Assembly: GCA_032622095.1 (NCBI GenBank)
Contig: CP136063.1
Coordinates: 204,897,934-204,961,933, forward strand
DNA: 64,000 nt
DNA from: Siphonodentalium dalli
Lineage: Eukaryota; Mollusca; Scaphopoda; Gadilida; Siphonodentaliidae
Direction: 5' to 3'
The notes below the pieces were generated by a model. The model ran no database searches. It had not been told where the DNA came from and saw nothing but the letters and a program-made list of their open reading frames with translations. This document shows positions 46,801-61,800 of the stretch, one piece after another (within the stretch, counting starts at the first letter, position 1; each line of letters opens with the position of its first letter). The translations under genes were made by a program, and so were the position numbers.

Positions 46801-49800
46801 ATACCAGGGGCGACCCAATTGCTCTTCCCACAATATATAAAGCGAAGGTTCTTGGTTCCCGGTTGCCCCTTGGTTGACTTCTATGGGTCGAGTTCATTTT
46901 ATGTTGGATATTGGCAAAGATTTGTTATCCAGTTGTAACATATAATGAACTTGTAAATAAGTAATGTCCATTATATACCATTTTTATTAAATAACTTTAT
47001 CGAATCCACCTGTCCGAAATTCCCGTTTAAAAAACGTTTTAACCCAACACATCTTAAAATATTAGTCGGATTCCTTATGTCGAAAAAAATGGTCGCGCGT
47101 TTTCGGAATGTTAAAAGCGATATGAGAACAGTTTCTATACTACCAGTGTGTCTATTTTCAGAATCTACCTGTTTCCAGCTTGATATTTTAGTGGAAACAG
47201 GTTTGTGTGAGGCTTTTGTTTGTGTACCCCTATATTTTTTCCCCATCCACCTGGTAATAAAAACATGCTATTACGCATAGCAAGTTCGGTAAGTGGCTTT
47301 CTTTGTTCTTAGAAATCGAAAAACATGGAGAGATCTTGCCACAAATTACTTAATTACATATCTTAATGTGGAATTTTATCATAAAATCATCAGATGAATT
47401 GTATTTATGACTGCATTTTCAATTTTCTTTCCCAAATATTAAGGCATTGTATATTCTTAAAATCAGCTAGATCCCATATAGACGAACATGAACAATCTAC
47501 AATGATATCTTGATCATATGCCAAAAACAAAACTTCGATACATCGATTTTTGGTAAAGATATCATAGAAAAGCTAACCCTACGCCCACCCTCACTGATTT
47601 CACAAGTCAGATTCCTTTGGTCGAAAACAACGGTCGCGCAATTTCGCATCGTCTAAAACGACATGCGAACGGTTTATTTATCAATGGCGTGTCTACTTTC
47701 AGAGTTTACCTGTGTCTAGTTGAAAATTTATTGGAAAAAAGTGTTTTTGGACTGTTTTAAGAATTTAAAGAGCGTTTGCTTATTATACAAATATTAATCC
47801 TCATAACTAACCTTCTGGTGGATGTGCGAGTTGAAATTAACAAAAGTATCAAATATAGCGGTCTACTTTCAGAGTATACTTGTTTCCAGTCTGACATTTT
47901 AGTGGAAACAAATTGCTTGGACGCTTTTAAAAATTTAAAGAGCGTTTCCTGATTATACAGATATTAACTAACACGATTAGCCTTTTCATGAATTGTGCGA
48001 GTTGAAATTATTTTGAGAATGATGTCGTCAGATAAGTCTCCGCGGGTAGTGTACTACAGTTGCGAACAAAACTAACGTTGGACCCTATAATTATAGAGTT
48101 TGACAATTTACTCAAATGTTCACATTGGTGGAACTTAATGGCTATCATATATCATATATGCATGGCTCTTACATGTAATATATCGTAACTACATGTGATT
48201 TTACCAAATTAACTTGCAATATAGTCAGGCCACCAGATACAGTAGTTGATAAAAATGTGGTTCACATGAATCATATACATCACAATCACGTGCTTCAGTG
48301 ATAATGTCCACTATATTCTACAAATGTAATGTTTATTTATCATGACTACAGTTTCAGGATTTCGTTGTAAAATTGATTGATTGTTTTTTCATCAATTGAC
48401 AAAATTAATGTTTATTGCCAGGACGAAGTACCGCATAATACGGAGTTGTTTGCTAACAATTCTGCGAGTCATATTTATGTAAGTGTCAGTCAAAACTTTT
48501 AGGACATGGGAATATTTTTTTTATTTCGTGACCACAAAATAACTAATTCGTGGCAACGAAATAACTAATTGTGATATACGATCGTCAGTCCCATTGTTGT
48601 AATGGAAGCGGATAGAGATGATCTGGTTGTAGTTGTCCACCATATTGGCATGAGCCACGGCGATTTGAGATAAAGGGTGTTAAACAAATTAAGTATCACC
48701 CCTTTCACCAACCCGGGCCCACCCAACAGCACCAATTTTACCACATCAAACGGTTAAGGGGCCGAGAAATTGTATATATAGGTGCCATATTTGAACCATA
48801 TGGGGCGGCCATTTTGGATCGTGGATGGTGAAAGCGGTGAATATTTAGTTTGTCTCATCAGGGGTCACCCTACAACACACTGTATTCGACCTAAAATGGG
48901 GGGGGGCAATTGCATGGTACCATATATGGACCCCTCCGATCATTTATCATTTTCGCTCGATTGGGCTGAAGGTGTGAAAAATTAGGTTGCTTTGTGAGCT
49001 ACCGTATACAACACCCTTTATTTGATCTATATCGGTCAAGTGACCGAATGGGATATGTGTATATTGAAATAAAATATCCTATCCTATCCTATCCAACCGT
49101 ATCTGGATATATGCAAAGGTCAATCAGTTATAATTCGCCACGAATTAGTAGTTCGTTGCCACGAATTAGTAATTTCGTGGACACGAATTAGTATTTCGTG
49201 GCCGCAAAAATTAAATAAAAAAAAATTTCCCATGTCCTAAACCAGCCACCGTAGCTTATGGAACATTCTATTTTATTATTAAATTTGGAGAAACCCGACC
49301 AGCATCAATGTAACAACTACAACAACTCATATATGCCAATGATATGTTTAGCCATACATGTGGATAGGGTGGCATTGTTAAAAAATGTTATCATGCCCAT
49401 ATGTATTGCTAAATATTGCTGGGCATATATAGATGGTTGTTCTATAATTCCTGGTCGGGTTTATCAAAATTGGGATTTTAAATTATGTTCATCTGATGAT
49501 AAAGAAAACACTTTCTCCGTCTACTCGATACACCCCGGCATACTGCCGCATACATGTTTCACATACTAAATTAACAACTTGGTCAACATAACAAATCGCT
49601 CCCTCAAATCCTTTGCCACAAGAATAAAAATAAATTGTCAGTATAAATAGGCAAGACATCTCTGGACACTTTCTAAGAGGTAATTTATTTATAAGAAGAT
49701 ATATGTGTGCATTATGTGCTTGGTCTTATATATAGTACAACACAATAAGATGCAAGTGACACAGTGCGGGGACAATACTGTGTCGAAGAACATAGTTGAG

Positions 49801-52800
49801 GGGACCCTTCTACCATCCTTCATAAGGTATCATGACTCCATCTGTTGTGAACAAACCATCGACTTAGGCTTAATGGATCGTTCTCCCCCAATAATATACT
49901 TGGCTTTGATCCGATCAACATTCTGGGCCGTGGTATTTTCCCGTAAATTAGATAGTGTCTATAGTCGGATGGTATTAGTTATGTTCAAATTGTGACACAG
50001 ATATGAAACTGTACATGTTAGTGCCCCATGGGCCATTGATCATTATAAGATCGAGAAACTTAGTCTAGGAAATTACCGGGAATTCACTGGAAATTGTAAT
50101 TGTAGCTGACAGGGTCGTAATTCAACGTTTGCATTTCCGATGCAGTTAATACCCAAATGTGAAATTTGAGATATACCTGGCCGTCAAAGTGAACCATATG
50201 TCTTATTTAAGGTTAGCAACGGTTGCTAATCAAATGCCACAATGGTGTACTAATCATTCATTGTTATTGCCTTAATTTAGTCAGTGTCTAATCACACGGT
50301 GATGGTTTTGTTCAAAGTTGGGCACATGTATATCTAAAACTATGCAGCCATGCTTTGCATAGGCCACTGATCATTATAAGATCTGGAGACTTTGCCACCG
50401 GTTACTAAGCCCCTACTGGGAATTTGCAGGAAAATGCAACTATGGTTGATATCTATTTTACACATTAAGCTCTAATTTAGTGGAAATTCGAATTTACTTG
50501 ATTTCCACAGCTATACACGAAGCGTGGAAATTAACTGTGGTCAGAATGTTGATGGTGAATGTTGGGTTTCAGTCGCTGTACTGAAGTTGGCCAAATGTAA
50601 CTGATGTGGGAAGTGCGAAAGCAAAGTCTATACCGCTACAGTAAAGAACTCAGTTGCACCGAAATGTCCATTTATCAGTAGCACAAATCATGCGAAAACA
50701 CAGATTCTCTGAGTGCATGTGGGATAGACTCCGATGACAACGATTGAGTTAATGACAACGAACAACTACCATCTATATACCTGTGTATTTGTGACACTAC
50801 ATCCCGTTATGATCAACGATGTGATTTTAAAAACTAGTCAGTGGACAACAAGACAGACAAGTATAAAATAAAACCATAATATAATATGTATCACATCGTG
50901 AACAGTCTTGTTGTGAATAAATTCATTAAAAAAATTACAAAACCATTCGACACTTACTTTTGCCAATTACTGTATCTTGATGCATAACTATATAATGTAT
51001 TGCATCTATTAAATCACGGATAGTTACAGTGGGTAAAACACGAGTGTTAGTCTACATATATAGTTGCGCACGATTGACAATAAGTGATATTACAATTAAC
51101 GTTTGAGAATAACACGAAATTCTCCATAGGGTTAAGTGTTAAATTTTGATCGCAACTGTACCCAGCAAGAATCATCTGATCACATCCATTCTTTTAAAAA
51201 CTACTTCTGTGTTTCATACTTAGTATTTTTTAGAAATATCAGTACGCGCATATCATAATACGCAAAATGGCGCCATTTATCCAAAGTACTAGAATCCCCA
51301 TAGGGCTCAGTGTTAAATTTTGATCACAACATGTGTCGTCGTCTGGTCTGGCATTATTATATTAAATGTGTTAATAAGAAATCAATTAGTGGAATGTATA
51401 GATATGTAGGATGTTACTAATTCTCAGTTGATACCCCGTGGTGGTTTCAAACTATAGTACCAGTTAAAGGATATTGTCATAATGCAACTATCATAAAGGC
51501 ATAGGCACATGATACTATAAACAAAATTATTTTGTAGAAGCAATTGTAATTTTGAGACAGTGCAATTTTTTGGGGGGATTGGGTGGTATTCGAACCCCGG
51601 CCCATGACGGCAAGCGCACATTGCGACTCAAAGTCCGACGTCAATACCTCACGACCACCGAAGCGACCCAAAAAAGGAAGCTCAAATGGCCGCTCTATTC
51701 CTTATGTCGCACTAAAGACACTTTATGCATATTTTAAGGTCTCTGTTGTGTATATGTAGCAGGTATGACAGAGTGGCATGTTATATACTTCTCCGAAACA
51801 TGCCGAGCGTTGCTCTTCATAGTTGTATAGTCCCAGACATGCATGTTCAAAGAGCAACGCTCGGCATGTTTCGGAGACGTACAGTAATGCTCTAATTAAT
51901 TGACCTCTTAACCAAAGCAGAATTATGGGTAACTTTTCAGGATTTAGTCGGAAATATGGCTTGTTGCCATTCATCGGAAAGCTCTCGGGGAGAGCTTTCC
52001 GATGAATGGCAACAAGCCATATTTCCGACTAAATCCTGAAAAGTTACCCATAATTCTGCTTTGGTTAAGAGGTCGATTAATTAGAGCATTACTGTATATA
52101 TAACATGCTACCGTGCCATATCTGCAATTTATTTATGATTACAGGCTTAGCTGTGCAAACAGTTGGTGTTAATGCATTTGAAACTGCCAGAGAGTATGTT
52201 GATAAAGTTGTCGTATGCAAGTAAGTAATTAACTCATGATACCCTGGAAGCGATTGTGTGTTACTTCCTATGATCCAGTATTAAATATTATGTGATATCA
52301 AGATCTCTAGATGGCAATTCAATGACACACTTGACGGCAATTATGTGACAAACTTGATGGCAATTCTGTGACACATGTGATGGTAATTATGTGACAAACG
52401 TGGTGGCAATTCTGTGACATTACTGACATACTTGATGGCGATTATGTAACCCAAAATGTGTACTCATCTGGCTGTTGGATAATGTTGACATAGTTAGTAC
52501 ATACGTGTTTTAGTAGTTCCCGTTATAGGTTGTGTGTATGAGGGTGTGTTTGTGTAAATATGTCTGTTGCAAAAATAAGTAGCAAATGGGCCACTCAACG
52601 TGCACTCAGGTTTATATTAGTCAATGGGCTCGTACGACCCCCTCCATAATTACACTTCTACATCCCACCCATGGCCATACAATCACTCAATATATAGATA
52701 AACAACACATAGATGACCATAATCTCGTTATACCCATACACCACACCAATGACCATACAGCCACATCGGGTATATATATAATATACCTATTCACCTCACC

Positions 52801-55800
52801 TATGCCTTTACAGACAATGCCTGATTGCCATCTTGACATACACCCTGTATCAATGTTAATGCTAATGGGCCAGAGTAGCCACATTAATATGGACCTTCTC
52901 AGTTCCGTTTCAAAGTTCTGATAATTTCCTTTTAAAAAAATGGCCAGAATACAAAATAAAAACATTTCAGCCAAATTCCATACTGCATCCTTTGGCACTG
53001 GGACAATCAGAATAGAACATTTAATTGCCAGTTGATTAATTAACATGTTTAATAACCAAGTGAGTCACAATTTGCTACCTTTTCGGAACAACACATAATA
53101 ATGTTCGGAATATATGAACATTTTACCAAATTTGGTTGCCATTTTACAAGCCATCTTGAGTAATTTTGTCTAGAAACCCCTCAGTGTGACACACATAAAA
53201 CAGTTCAAAACAATAAGCACCCTTTATGACCAACGATAGTTCCATTTTACTTGAAAAAATGGTCCAAACCTGAAAAGTGAATTTTTGCTTATTTTTATGT
53301 CACGTTTGTGAGAGAGAAATACAATATTTCTGGTAACGTCAGTGGTTACAATATTAACTATTAACCAAGGTGCATCAGAAATGTTAGTATCCAATGTAAA
53401 TGATGCATAGTAGTCAAATTTATTCATCAACCACAACTTGTAAGTGATTGCAAGGCGTGGCGGGGCAATATCTACAATTTCCATCATTTGGCCGCCACCA
53501 TGGCGGTCATTTTGAGTCAACGTGACAATTTTTGTTCCATTGGGTTTGAATATTCATAAGTAAAATATGCCTCACTTTCATTACAGAGTTCTGCTTATTT
53601 TATTTTTTAAAATATTACTATAGAATCCGAAAGTTGATTTTTTGTGAAATTTATACCGCATTCTGTAAAATCACATTTTTGAGGGACAGGAAGGGCCTGG
53701 AACCCACGTGATGGCATATTCCATTGCTCCAATGATGAAGTTACGTCCTGTCAGCTTCCAGTGTATTATATTTGCGTTTTCATTGCCATTGCGTGACCTT
53801 TTGACATCTGATGACGTCATCAATGATAAAATCATATATCGATCAGTGGATAGAGGATTCCAATACCTACACAATGACACATCACCCGTTAAACTCCAAA
53901 CATAATGTCATCACGTGTATGGGAATGGGATACCGTTTCCCATACCCCATCATAATTGAAAAAAAATTGGTAACCGAGTAAGGCTAAACATTGACCCAGG
54001 AGGCACACAAGGGCCCAAAATATTTGCTGTTAACATATTTTTTTCTGAACAATGCACATTAGGGTACTTGAAAATACCAAATAAGTTAAGTTATAGAGGT
54101 GCACGAGGGGTCCTACCAGCCCATGGACTATATAAGACTGTCCACACAAAAATGTGGAATTACAAAAAGAAAATACATGTGATCAACAAAATACATGCGC
54201 TGATGTTATAGAGTTGATTCAGGAGTCTTTGTGATAATCGGAAGCCAGATGTTTCTGTTATATTATTCAGAAGCAAACAAAATATAACCATTTTCTTTGG
54301 AGTTATTCATGCATGTTGTTATTCTAAATTAGCAACTGTTATGCCAGTCGTGAGCTCTTGAAATTGGTTGACTGTTCCTAATAGAGTTTTCCAGTGGCAA
54401 TAAACAACGCTGAAACAGTATAATCGGTACGTGCGCATTGCTTTATACATATTGATATTTTTCAAATAAAAAAATAAATTATTTGATTTTTGAATGTTTT
54501 TAGATTGAACTCCTTTCTAAATTTAAATTTATATTTATATTTAAATTTTTTAATTTAACAAACATTAAATTAAATGTTTTGATCGTTTTTAGATTGAACT
54601 TCTTGCTCAATTTAAAAAAAACAAAATTTTTAATTAAATAAAATTTAATAATAAATAAAAACCAAATTAAAAAAATACCAAATTTGTTTGAAATCGGTCT
54701 AGGGGTCTGGGAGAAAAATCGCGAGGAAACAAATCCTACTCTTTTAATTATATAGATGCACTTGAGAATATACATTCTTTTCGCCTTTAATTGTGAAAAT
54801 TATGACAAGTGTCATGCAAAATGAAAAAAATTGTCATAACCATGAATAAATTTCAAAATCATGGGGCAAATAGAAATTTAAGTGCATTTTGTTGATTTGA
54901 AAACAAAAAAGTTCTTTGAATATAGACAATTTAACACTGAATATATGCTTGCAGTGTGAACAAAGATGGCGTCAGAATTTACAATGCAGCCAAAGACCGG
55001 CTCAGTCGCTGATTGGTCGAAAATATCTGCTAATAATTATTTGATTGACAGCTGTGGAAAGGTCTATAACACCGCCTACTGAAATGCAGTGACCCGTCCT
55101 GCAATCAAGTTCTAATTTATTTAATCCTGCACTGAACACCACTATTAATAATTAGCGGCCAGATGCCGATAGCCTGTATTTTTCAGCATGGTTATATGTC
55201 AGATCTGCACAAGCAAAGCACGTTCCATATTTTTTTTTCGACAAGCCATGAGATGTGCCGCCTGCACAATAATTAGACACCCTTCTCATTTTGATCAACA
55301 AATAATTATTACGAATAGGGTAATACGTCACTAGAATTTGTTATCCTTATATTCGTTGTCTTTTTCAAACGTTCACGCGTGGTGCAGACACGAATGATTT
55401 GATTGCCACATGGCGATCACAATTTAAGGACATATCTCAAGGTCGTCTCCAACATTGAGGAGCTGAGATACGATCGCAAACTTATTAAAATATCATGTGT
55501 TTGTGAGTTTTGTTGAAAAATTTATCCTTTAATCGTAACAACGAATATTAAAAACGACAACGAATATAAAGAACACAAATTCTAGTGATGTAGTACTCTA
55601 TTCGTAGTAATTATCTGTCGTTCGTTGTGAGAAAGGTGTCTATTATTTCCTTATATGCATCACGTGACCGTTTAGTCGACACCGGAGCGTTTTAATTTAA
55701 TGAAAGGTCCATATTGCTGCCGTGAACTGAAAAGTTTGTTCTCATTCCAAAACAGCGAAGGCAAAAACAAAGACGCGGGAGACACTGCATGTTGAGTCTG

Positions 55801-58800
55801 AGGTATTTTACACCCTCATGCACCAAGGGTGGGTCCTACATTCACATAAGATGAAAAACATCCATTTGAGAGGTCGTGAATAAAGATATCGACATTCTGG
55901 AGAAGAACACAACTGATATATAACATGAATCAATGGGGCTAACACAAGGCAGGGGGACCAATTACAGCAGTAATGCACGAAAGACCCAACAGGACATAAA
56001 AACCGCTAACACCATTGCAATTTTATACCATAGTTGACAGTGCATTGGTTGTCAATTTGTTGTTGTCAATTAATCAATTCTGAAAACTGAAGCGGCATTT
56101 CAAGAAATGTTGTTGTTGTTTTTGTTGTTGTTGGAATCTGCTGATATTGGGACAATCGAATCGGATTGTGTACCTTTCATCCTTCGATACAAACTGTATG
56201 TGAGAGCACTTCTCCACTTTACACAATGTGTGTGTAATATATACCATTGTTCCATGATGTAAATGCAGAAATCATTTTTCATTTACTAGATTTGAACTTA
56301 TTTTGTTCGTCTTTTAAGTGACTGTCAGGTTTGATCGTGTTTCGTTCGTCGTTTTCAGAGAAGAATATATAGCATTATCTATCCTACGACTCATTGAACT
56401 TGAGAAAGCTGTTGTAGAGGGCGCTGGTGCTGCAGGTCTGGCCGCTGTCCTACAAGGGCTACTACCAGAACTCAAAGGGAAAAAGTGAGTCTTGTCTTGG
56501 AGAAATATAGTCTGTTCATTATTGCCTATTGTCTGTTTATTATTAATTTATTGGCGTTGTGACGTCAGTATTTAATACCCAACAATCAATTGAGGAATAC
56601 ACTGCCCAAAACTGTATGTAATAAGATTTGAGCAAGATTACGAATATGCTCTCAATATATACTCCAAAATTGGAATTGTCTACTGTCCATTTTTTTAGAC
56701 TTGATCATATAAATTACTCTTGAAGATGACAAGCAGAACAATGACATAATGGATTCCCATTAATAATATACTTCAATGTACGTGAAGGTCCCAAATCAAA
56801 ATTCCCGATTTAAGTGGCGTTGTGAGCGATGTTGCTTTGCGTCGCTTACAATTATGGAATTTCTTCTGGATAAATAATTTGATGTTTATTGCGATATCGG
56901 CGGCTCACAAAAGTCACAGAAAAGCATCAAATTTCCAGTTGGGACCTTCACCTACAGTAATAACTAAGAAATATTCCCAGAGTTATTTTTATACTTTATA
57001 AGGTTCCCTGTCAAAACTTCAAAAAGTTCCCTCTGCAGGTTTTGTACTGGAGGAATATGATCTCTACGGACGTTACACATGGAAGAAATTCATGACATGA
57101 TCTAACATGAACCCTGTTAGAAAATAGTCGGCTGAACGATTCCAATTACACACTTTGTTTATGAGAGGCTTCTTTCGCATTTATTACTCTGCGCTTCAGC
57201 TTAAATCATTTGAACTGAATCGTGAATTATCTGCACTAAAGCGCAAATGCATAACGCATCATTTCTCCCATTAGTTCCATATAATGAGTGAATTGGTCTA
57301 AAATATTATGGGTGGATACTTTTTTTTGCTGGCTTTGACAATGTCAGTGATGTTTTCATCGTAGAGTTCACTGTATGCGTGCATCAAGGCGTAATGATAA
57401 AGCTGAATCACAAATTATTTATGCTGAATCGTAAATGATTCATACTGAAGCACAAACAAATTAGAGATTTTCACCTTTTAAATACCAAACAATTGCAACC
57501 TTGGTAAAGCTGGGCTGCAACCTTGGTAAAGCTTGGTACAGCCAGGCTTCAACCTTTGTTAAGCTTGGTAAAGCTTAGCTGCAACCTTGGTAAAACTCGG
57601 TAAAGCTGGGTTGCAACCGTAGAAAAGCTTGGTAAAGCTTAGCTAGCTGCAACATTGGTAAAGCTAGGCTGCAACCTTGGTAAAGCTAGGTTGCAACCTT
57701 GGTAAAGCTGGGCTGCAACCTTGGTAAACTAGGCTGAAACCTTGGTAAAACTCGGTACAGCTAGGTTGCAACCTTGGTAAAACTTGGTGAAGCTAGGTTT
57801 CAACCTTGGTAAAGCTTGGTAAAGCTAGAATACAACATTGGTAAAGCTTGGTAAAGCTCAGCTGCAACCTTGGTAAAACTCGGTGAAGTTTGACTGCAAC
57901 ATTGGTAAAGCTTGGAAAGGTTATGATTCATATTTCGTTCCTTCGATGAGTTCAGTTAAATTTGCCAAGGCATTCCAACTTGGAACGTTCTAATACCGCC
58001 CCAAGGATTTCCAAGGTTTTCCAAGGTTTCCGATCCTATGATAACATAGGAATACCAAGGAATTTTCCTAACTATTCCAAGGTTTTATTCCTAGGATATC
58101 CTAGGAATTCCTTGGATATCCTAGGACATTTTGGCGAAGAAAATTTCATGCAGTAGAAGTTTATAGAAAAAATACACAGAACGTTCTGCTATCAATGTGT
58201 ACGACACACAATTTCACACTCAGACGTGGATCAGTCAAAATGCTTGAATTTTCACATCACATGCATAGCCACTTGGTGTTGATTATATATCTTTATATGG
58301 GTTTTAATTTTGTTTTGTAGAGTGGTAATTCCGTTATGTGGAGGGAACATTGACACGTCACAACTTGGGCGTGTCATGGATAGAGGTTTAGCTGAAGACG
58401 GCCGATTGGTTAGATTTATCGTAACCGTCAGCGATCGACCAGGAGGAATGTCAGAACTGTGTCAGCTTCTGGCTGGCCATGGAGTCAGGTACACACTAGA
58501 GCTACTGAGCTCAACCCCATTGCTTAGGCCACATTTAAAATATCTTTGTTTTCCCTTACCCCGCCCAATATTTCAAGAATGAGTAGGTAGGTAATCAGGC
58601 GTGTTTGTAGTGTGCCTGTCATTTGCAAATGAGGTCACCAAAGGGTGCATTTAGTGACGCTATCTCGCATGGCGGGCTAGCATCACTAAATTCAGCCTCA
58701 TCTTCTCTGGAAATTTTCTTTAATATAACATTTCTATAGAAACTTCTTCACATAGATTCTATTTCTTTTTTAGTTTAGTTTCTCTATATCCCCCACTTGG

Positions 58801-61800
58801 CAGACGACACATTGCCATAATCGAGGTTACCAATGGGGGTAGATCACAATATTCACCATTTGGGAACATCAATCTGAGTATATGTCTCCCATAGCAGATG
58901 GGTCCATGAAGAATGAGGTTGCCAGACAGTGAATTTGGCTATATGCGGAATAGCGTAACTAAATTCACCCTCCAGGCGTCCAGGGTCCTCATTCTGCAAA
59001 TGAGAGGACATTGAACTCAGGCTTGGCCAGTAATCACTGGCTGCATGATTAACAATTTATTTACTAAATACTCATTGACGAGTATTTCCCTTGGAAATAG
59101 ATCATGTCATGAATCTCAACTCTAACGTACGGCCGTAGATATTATATTCCACCAGTACAGTACCTGGGAACTTTTGTTCTGACCCGTTCTGACAATAATA
59201 TTGAACAGGCAAAGGCAGGGAAACATTTCTTTGTTAATACTTGTTCCTCAATAAGTTTCTGCACAGTAAGGAGTGGTCCAAGCTCGAGAATTGCGTGCCT
59301 TTTTTGTGACCTTTGTGAGCCGATATCGCAAAAACACACTGAATTAATTACCCAGGAGAAATTCCATGATTGTAAGCGACGCAAAGCAAAATCTCTCACA
59401 AAGTCACTTAATTTGTACAATTTACAGTTGGGACCTTCACCCACAGTGAAATACTTTATTAAGGAACAGATAATAACTGAGAAATATATTACCTGCACTG
59501 TTTTTTCAATGTTATAAACTTCCCTGTCACAACATAAAAACGTTCCCAGGTTTTGTACTGGTGGAGTATGATCTATATACGGGCGTAAGCTAGAGGAGCG
59601 ATTCGTGACATAATCTACCTTAGGAAATGTTCAGATCATAAGATAACAATTGTTGGACTGATTATCTAAACATTTCCCTCCAATAAACAGGACGTCGCAT
59701 TTACTTGCATTATCAGTCGTCTGCTTATTTTCACAGAAACCCCTCCAGATGAATTTTAGACCATTCCCATGTATACTTTTATAACTGAATGGGAGAATCC
59801 ATGCATTTAGCAAATAAGCGTAAATGTGAGTTTAATAAATGTTTTTGAGAATAAAAATTTAAATTGATCTATTCCTCTCAATGACATAAAATAAACTCAC
59901 GAAGTCTGTATCTTTCAAGGCACGAATGGCTTTCGTGGTGGGTATGCTGTTGAAATAGTCACATCCGTTAAAACTGCCATATACAGAAAGAATATTAAAA
60001 TATATCTTTGTGTCAAGTTTGTATGCTGTGTTATGTAAACAAAAGCCAGGTTCTGTAACACTTTTGGCTTTTGTTTACATAACAAGGCGTACGAACTTGA
60101 CAATAACATACTATTTACGCGATATTTATTATTGATATAAGAATAATGTCTGTCTATATTTTAATACTAGCAGTGTTACCCGGCGTTGCATAGGTTAAAT
60201 TGATGTGAAACCCTCTGCTCTGGACATTTGGTGGGAATAGAGAATAGTCTTGTTCAAAGTGTTACACTTATTCTCATAAATTGTATGTCCAAATGGCATC
60301 TCAAAACGTCATTATTGTACATGGATTGTAAGTAGTGACTCACCATGTCGGAGTGATTATCATTTTGTTTATTGCGATTAATTCGTCCCAACAATGAAGT
60401 AGTGGTTTATTTACTTTTTTTTATTGAACTGTTCCATATTCATGATTCCATATATGTAGCTTTTGAATATTCATGAATTCCATATATGGAATCATGAATA
60501 TTCAAAAGTTCCATATATGGAATGCACCCCCAGAACATTGACATGTAGCACTTAAACGGCGGAACAGGGGCTGGATCAATCCAATATGGCCGCGACTCAG
60601 TTACCTCGCTTATTAAAGACGACAATTGGTTTTACATAGATATGTATAAATCAATGTAGTGGGTTAGACTATGATTTTGATAACACCTGGTTATCATATC
60701 TCACTGAAGATACAGATGTTTTAGGAATTGTCCAGGTGCTTCTCTGTACGTGGTGCTATATATACTGCCTAAGTATTCTAAGCTTTTCAAAAACATTTGC
60801 TATACATCTGCTCCATGAGCGATATTTTAAGTTGCATATGTTTGGCTATGGATCTGTTCTAAACCAATGAAAGAAAGCCTCTGTATCGGGCCGATGTACC
60901 CTTGTCAGGTGCCAGTATTGGAGGATCCTGAAAAGTCATGTGCTACTGACTGTGTTTTCTCAGAATATATTTGACTGCACACTGTTACAACTATATGTGA
61001 ACAGGCCTTCTATACAGTTCATCTCTCTTGACAAGTTATATATTTTTGTGGAAAATATTTTGAATTGGACAGACTCAATTGTGTTATATATAATACTAGC
61101 CGATTAGCCCGACGTTGTCCGGGCTATTCAAAAACCAAATTTCAAGTCGATAGCTCTACCCAGCCCGACGTTGTCAGGGCTATTCAAAAACCAAATTTCA
61201 AGTCGATAGCTCTACCCGTTTCCGAGATCTGGTCTGCACATGCGCGAAGCTGGCGTCGCACGGGCTCGGCGACCCGAGAAAATTCGTATCCGGGGCAAGA
61301 TACATTCACATACCAAATTTCAAGTCGATAGCTCCACCCGTTTCCGAGATCTCGTCTGCGCATGCGCGAAGCTGGCGTCGCACGGGCTCGGCGACCCGAT
61401 AAAATTCGTATCCGGGGCAAGATACATTCACATACCAAATTTCAAGTCGATAGCTCCACTCGTTTCCGAGATCTCGTCTGCGCATGCGCGAAGTGGGCGC
61501 CGCACGGGCTCGCCAATACGACAACGACGACCGCCTGGTCAAACTACACACACGTACCAAGTTTCGTCCAGATCTGTCGAGAATCGTAGATTTGTATTAA
61601 TGACAGACATACAGACAGGCAGACAGATAGACAAACAAACAGAGGTCTTCAAAATATATATGAGATATGAATCATCTAACATGCCATCCTCTGATGGTTC
61701 AAGGTCCCTGATCTTGCAATAATATATGTATATCTTAAATATAATGATAAATATACTTTTAATGATGTATTCTATGTACCTGTTTTTTGCTAGCTCACTA

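Noticed and set aside
51552-51737. Open frame GGIRTPAHDGKRTLR
   Set aside because: It is the translation of a tRNA-like SINE head on the opposite strand.
52586-53046. Overlapping open frames of 111 and 119 codons on opposite strands
   Set aside because: No motif recognised, no splice signals in frame, and position inside intron 7. Judged to be chance.
61240-61722. 160-codon open frame rich in Arg and Ala
   Set aside because: It follows the 121-bp tandem unit of a repeat element and repeats the same peptide with each unit. The inverted relative at 27.9 kb gives frames on both strands.
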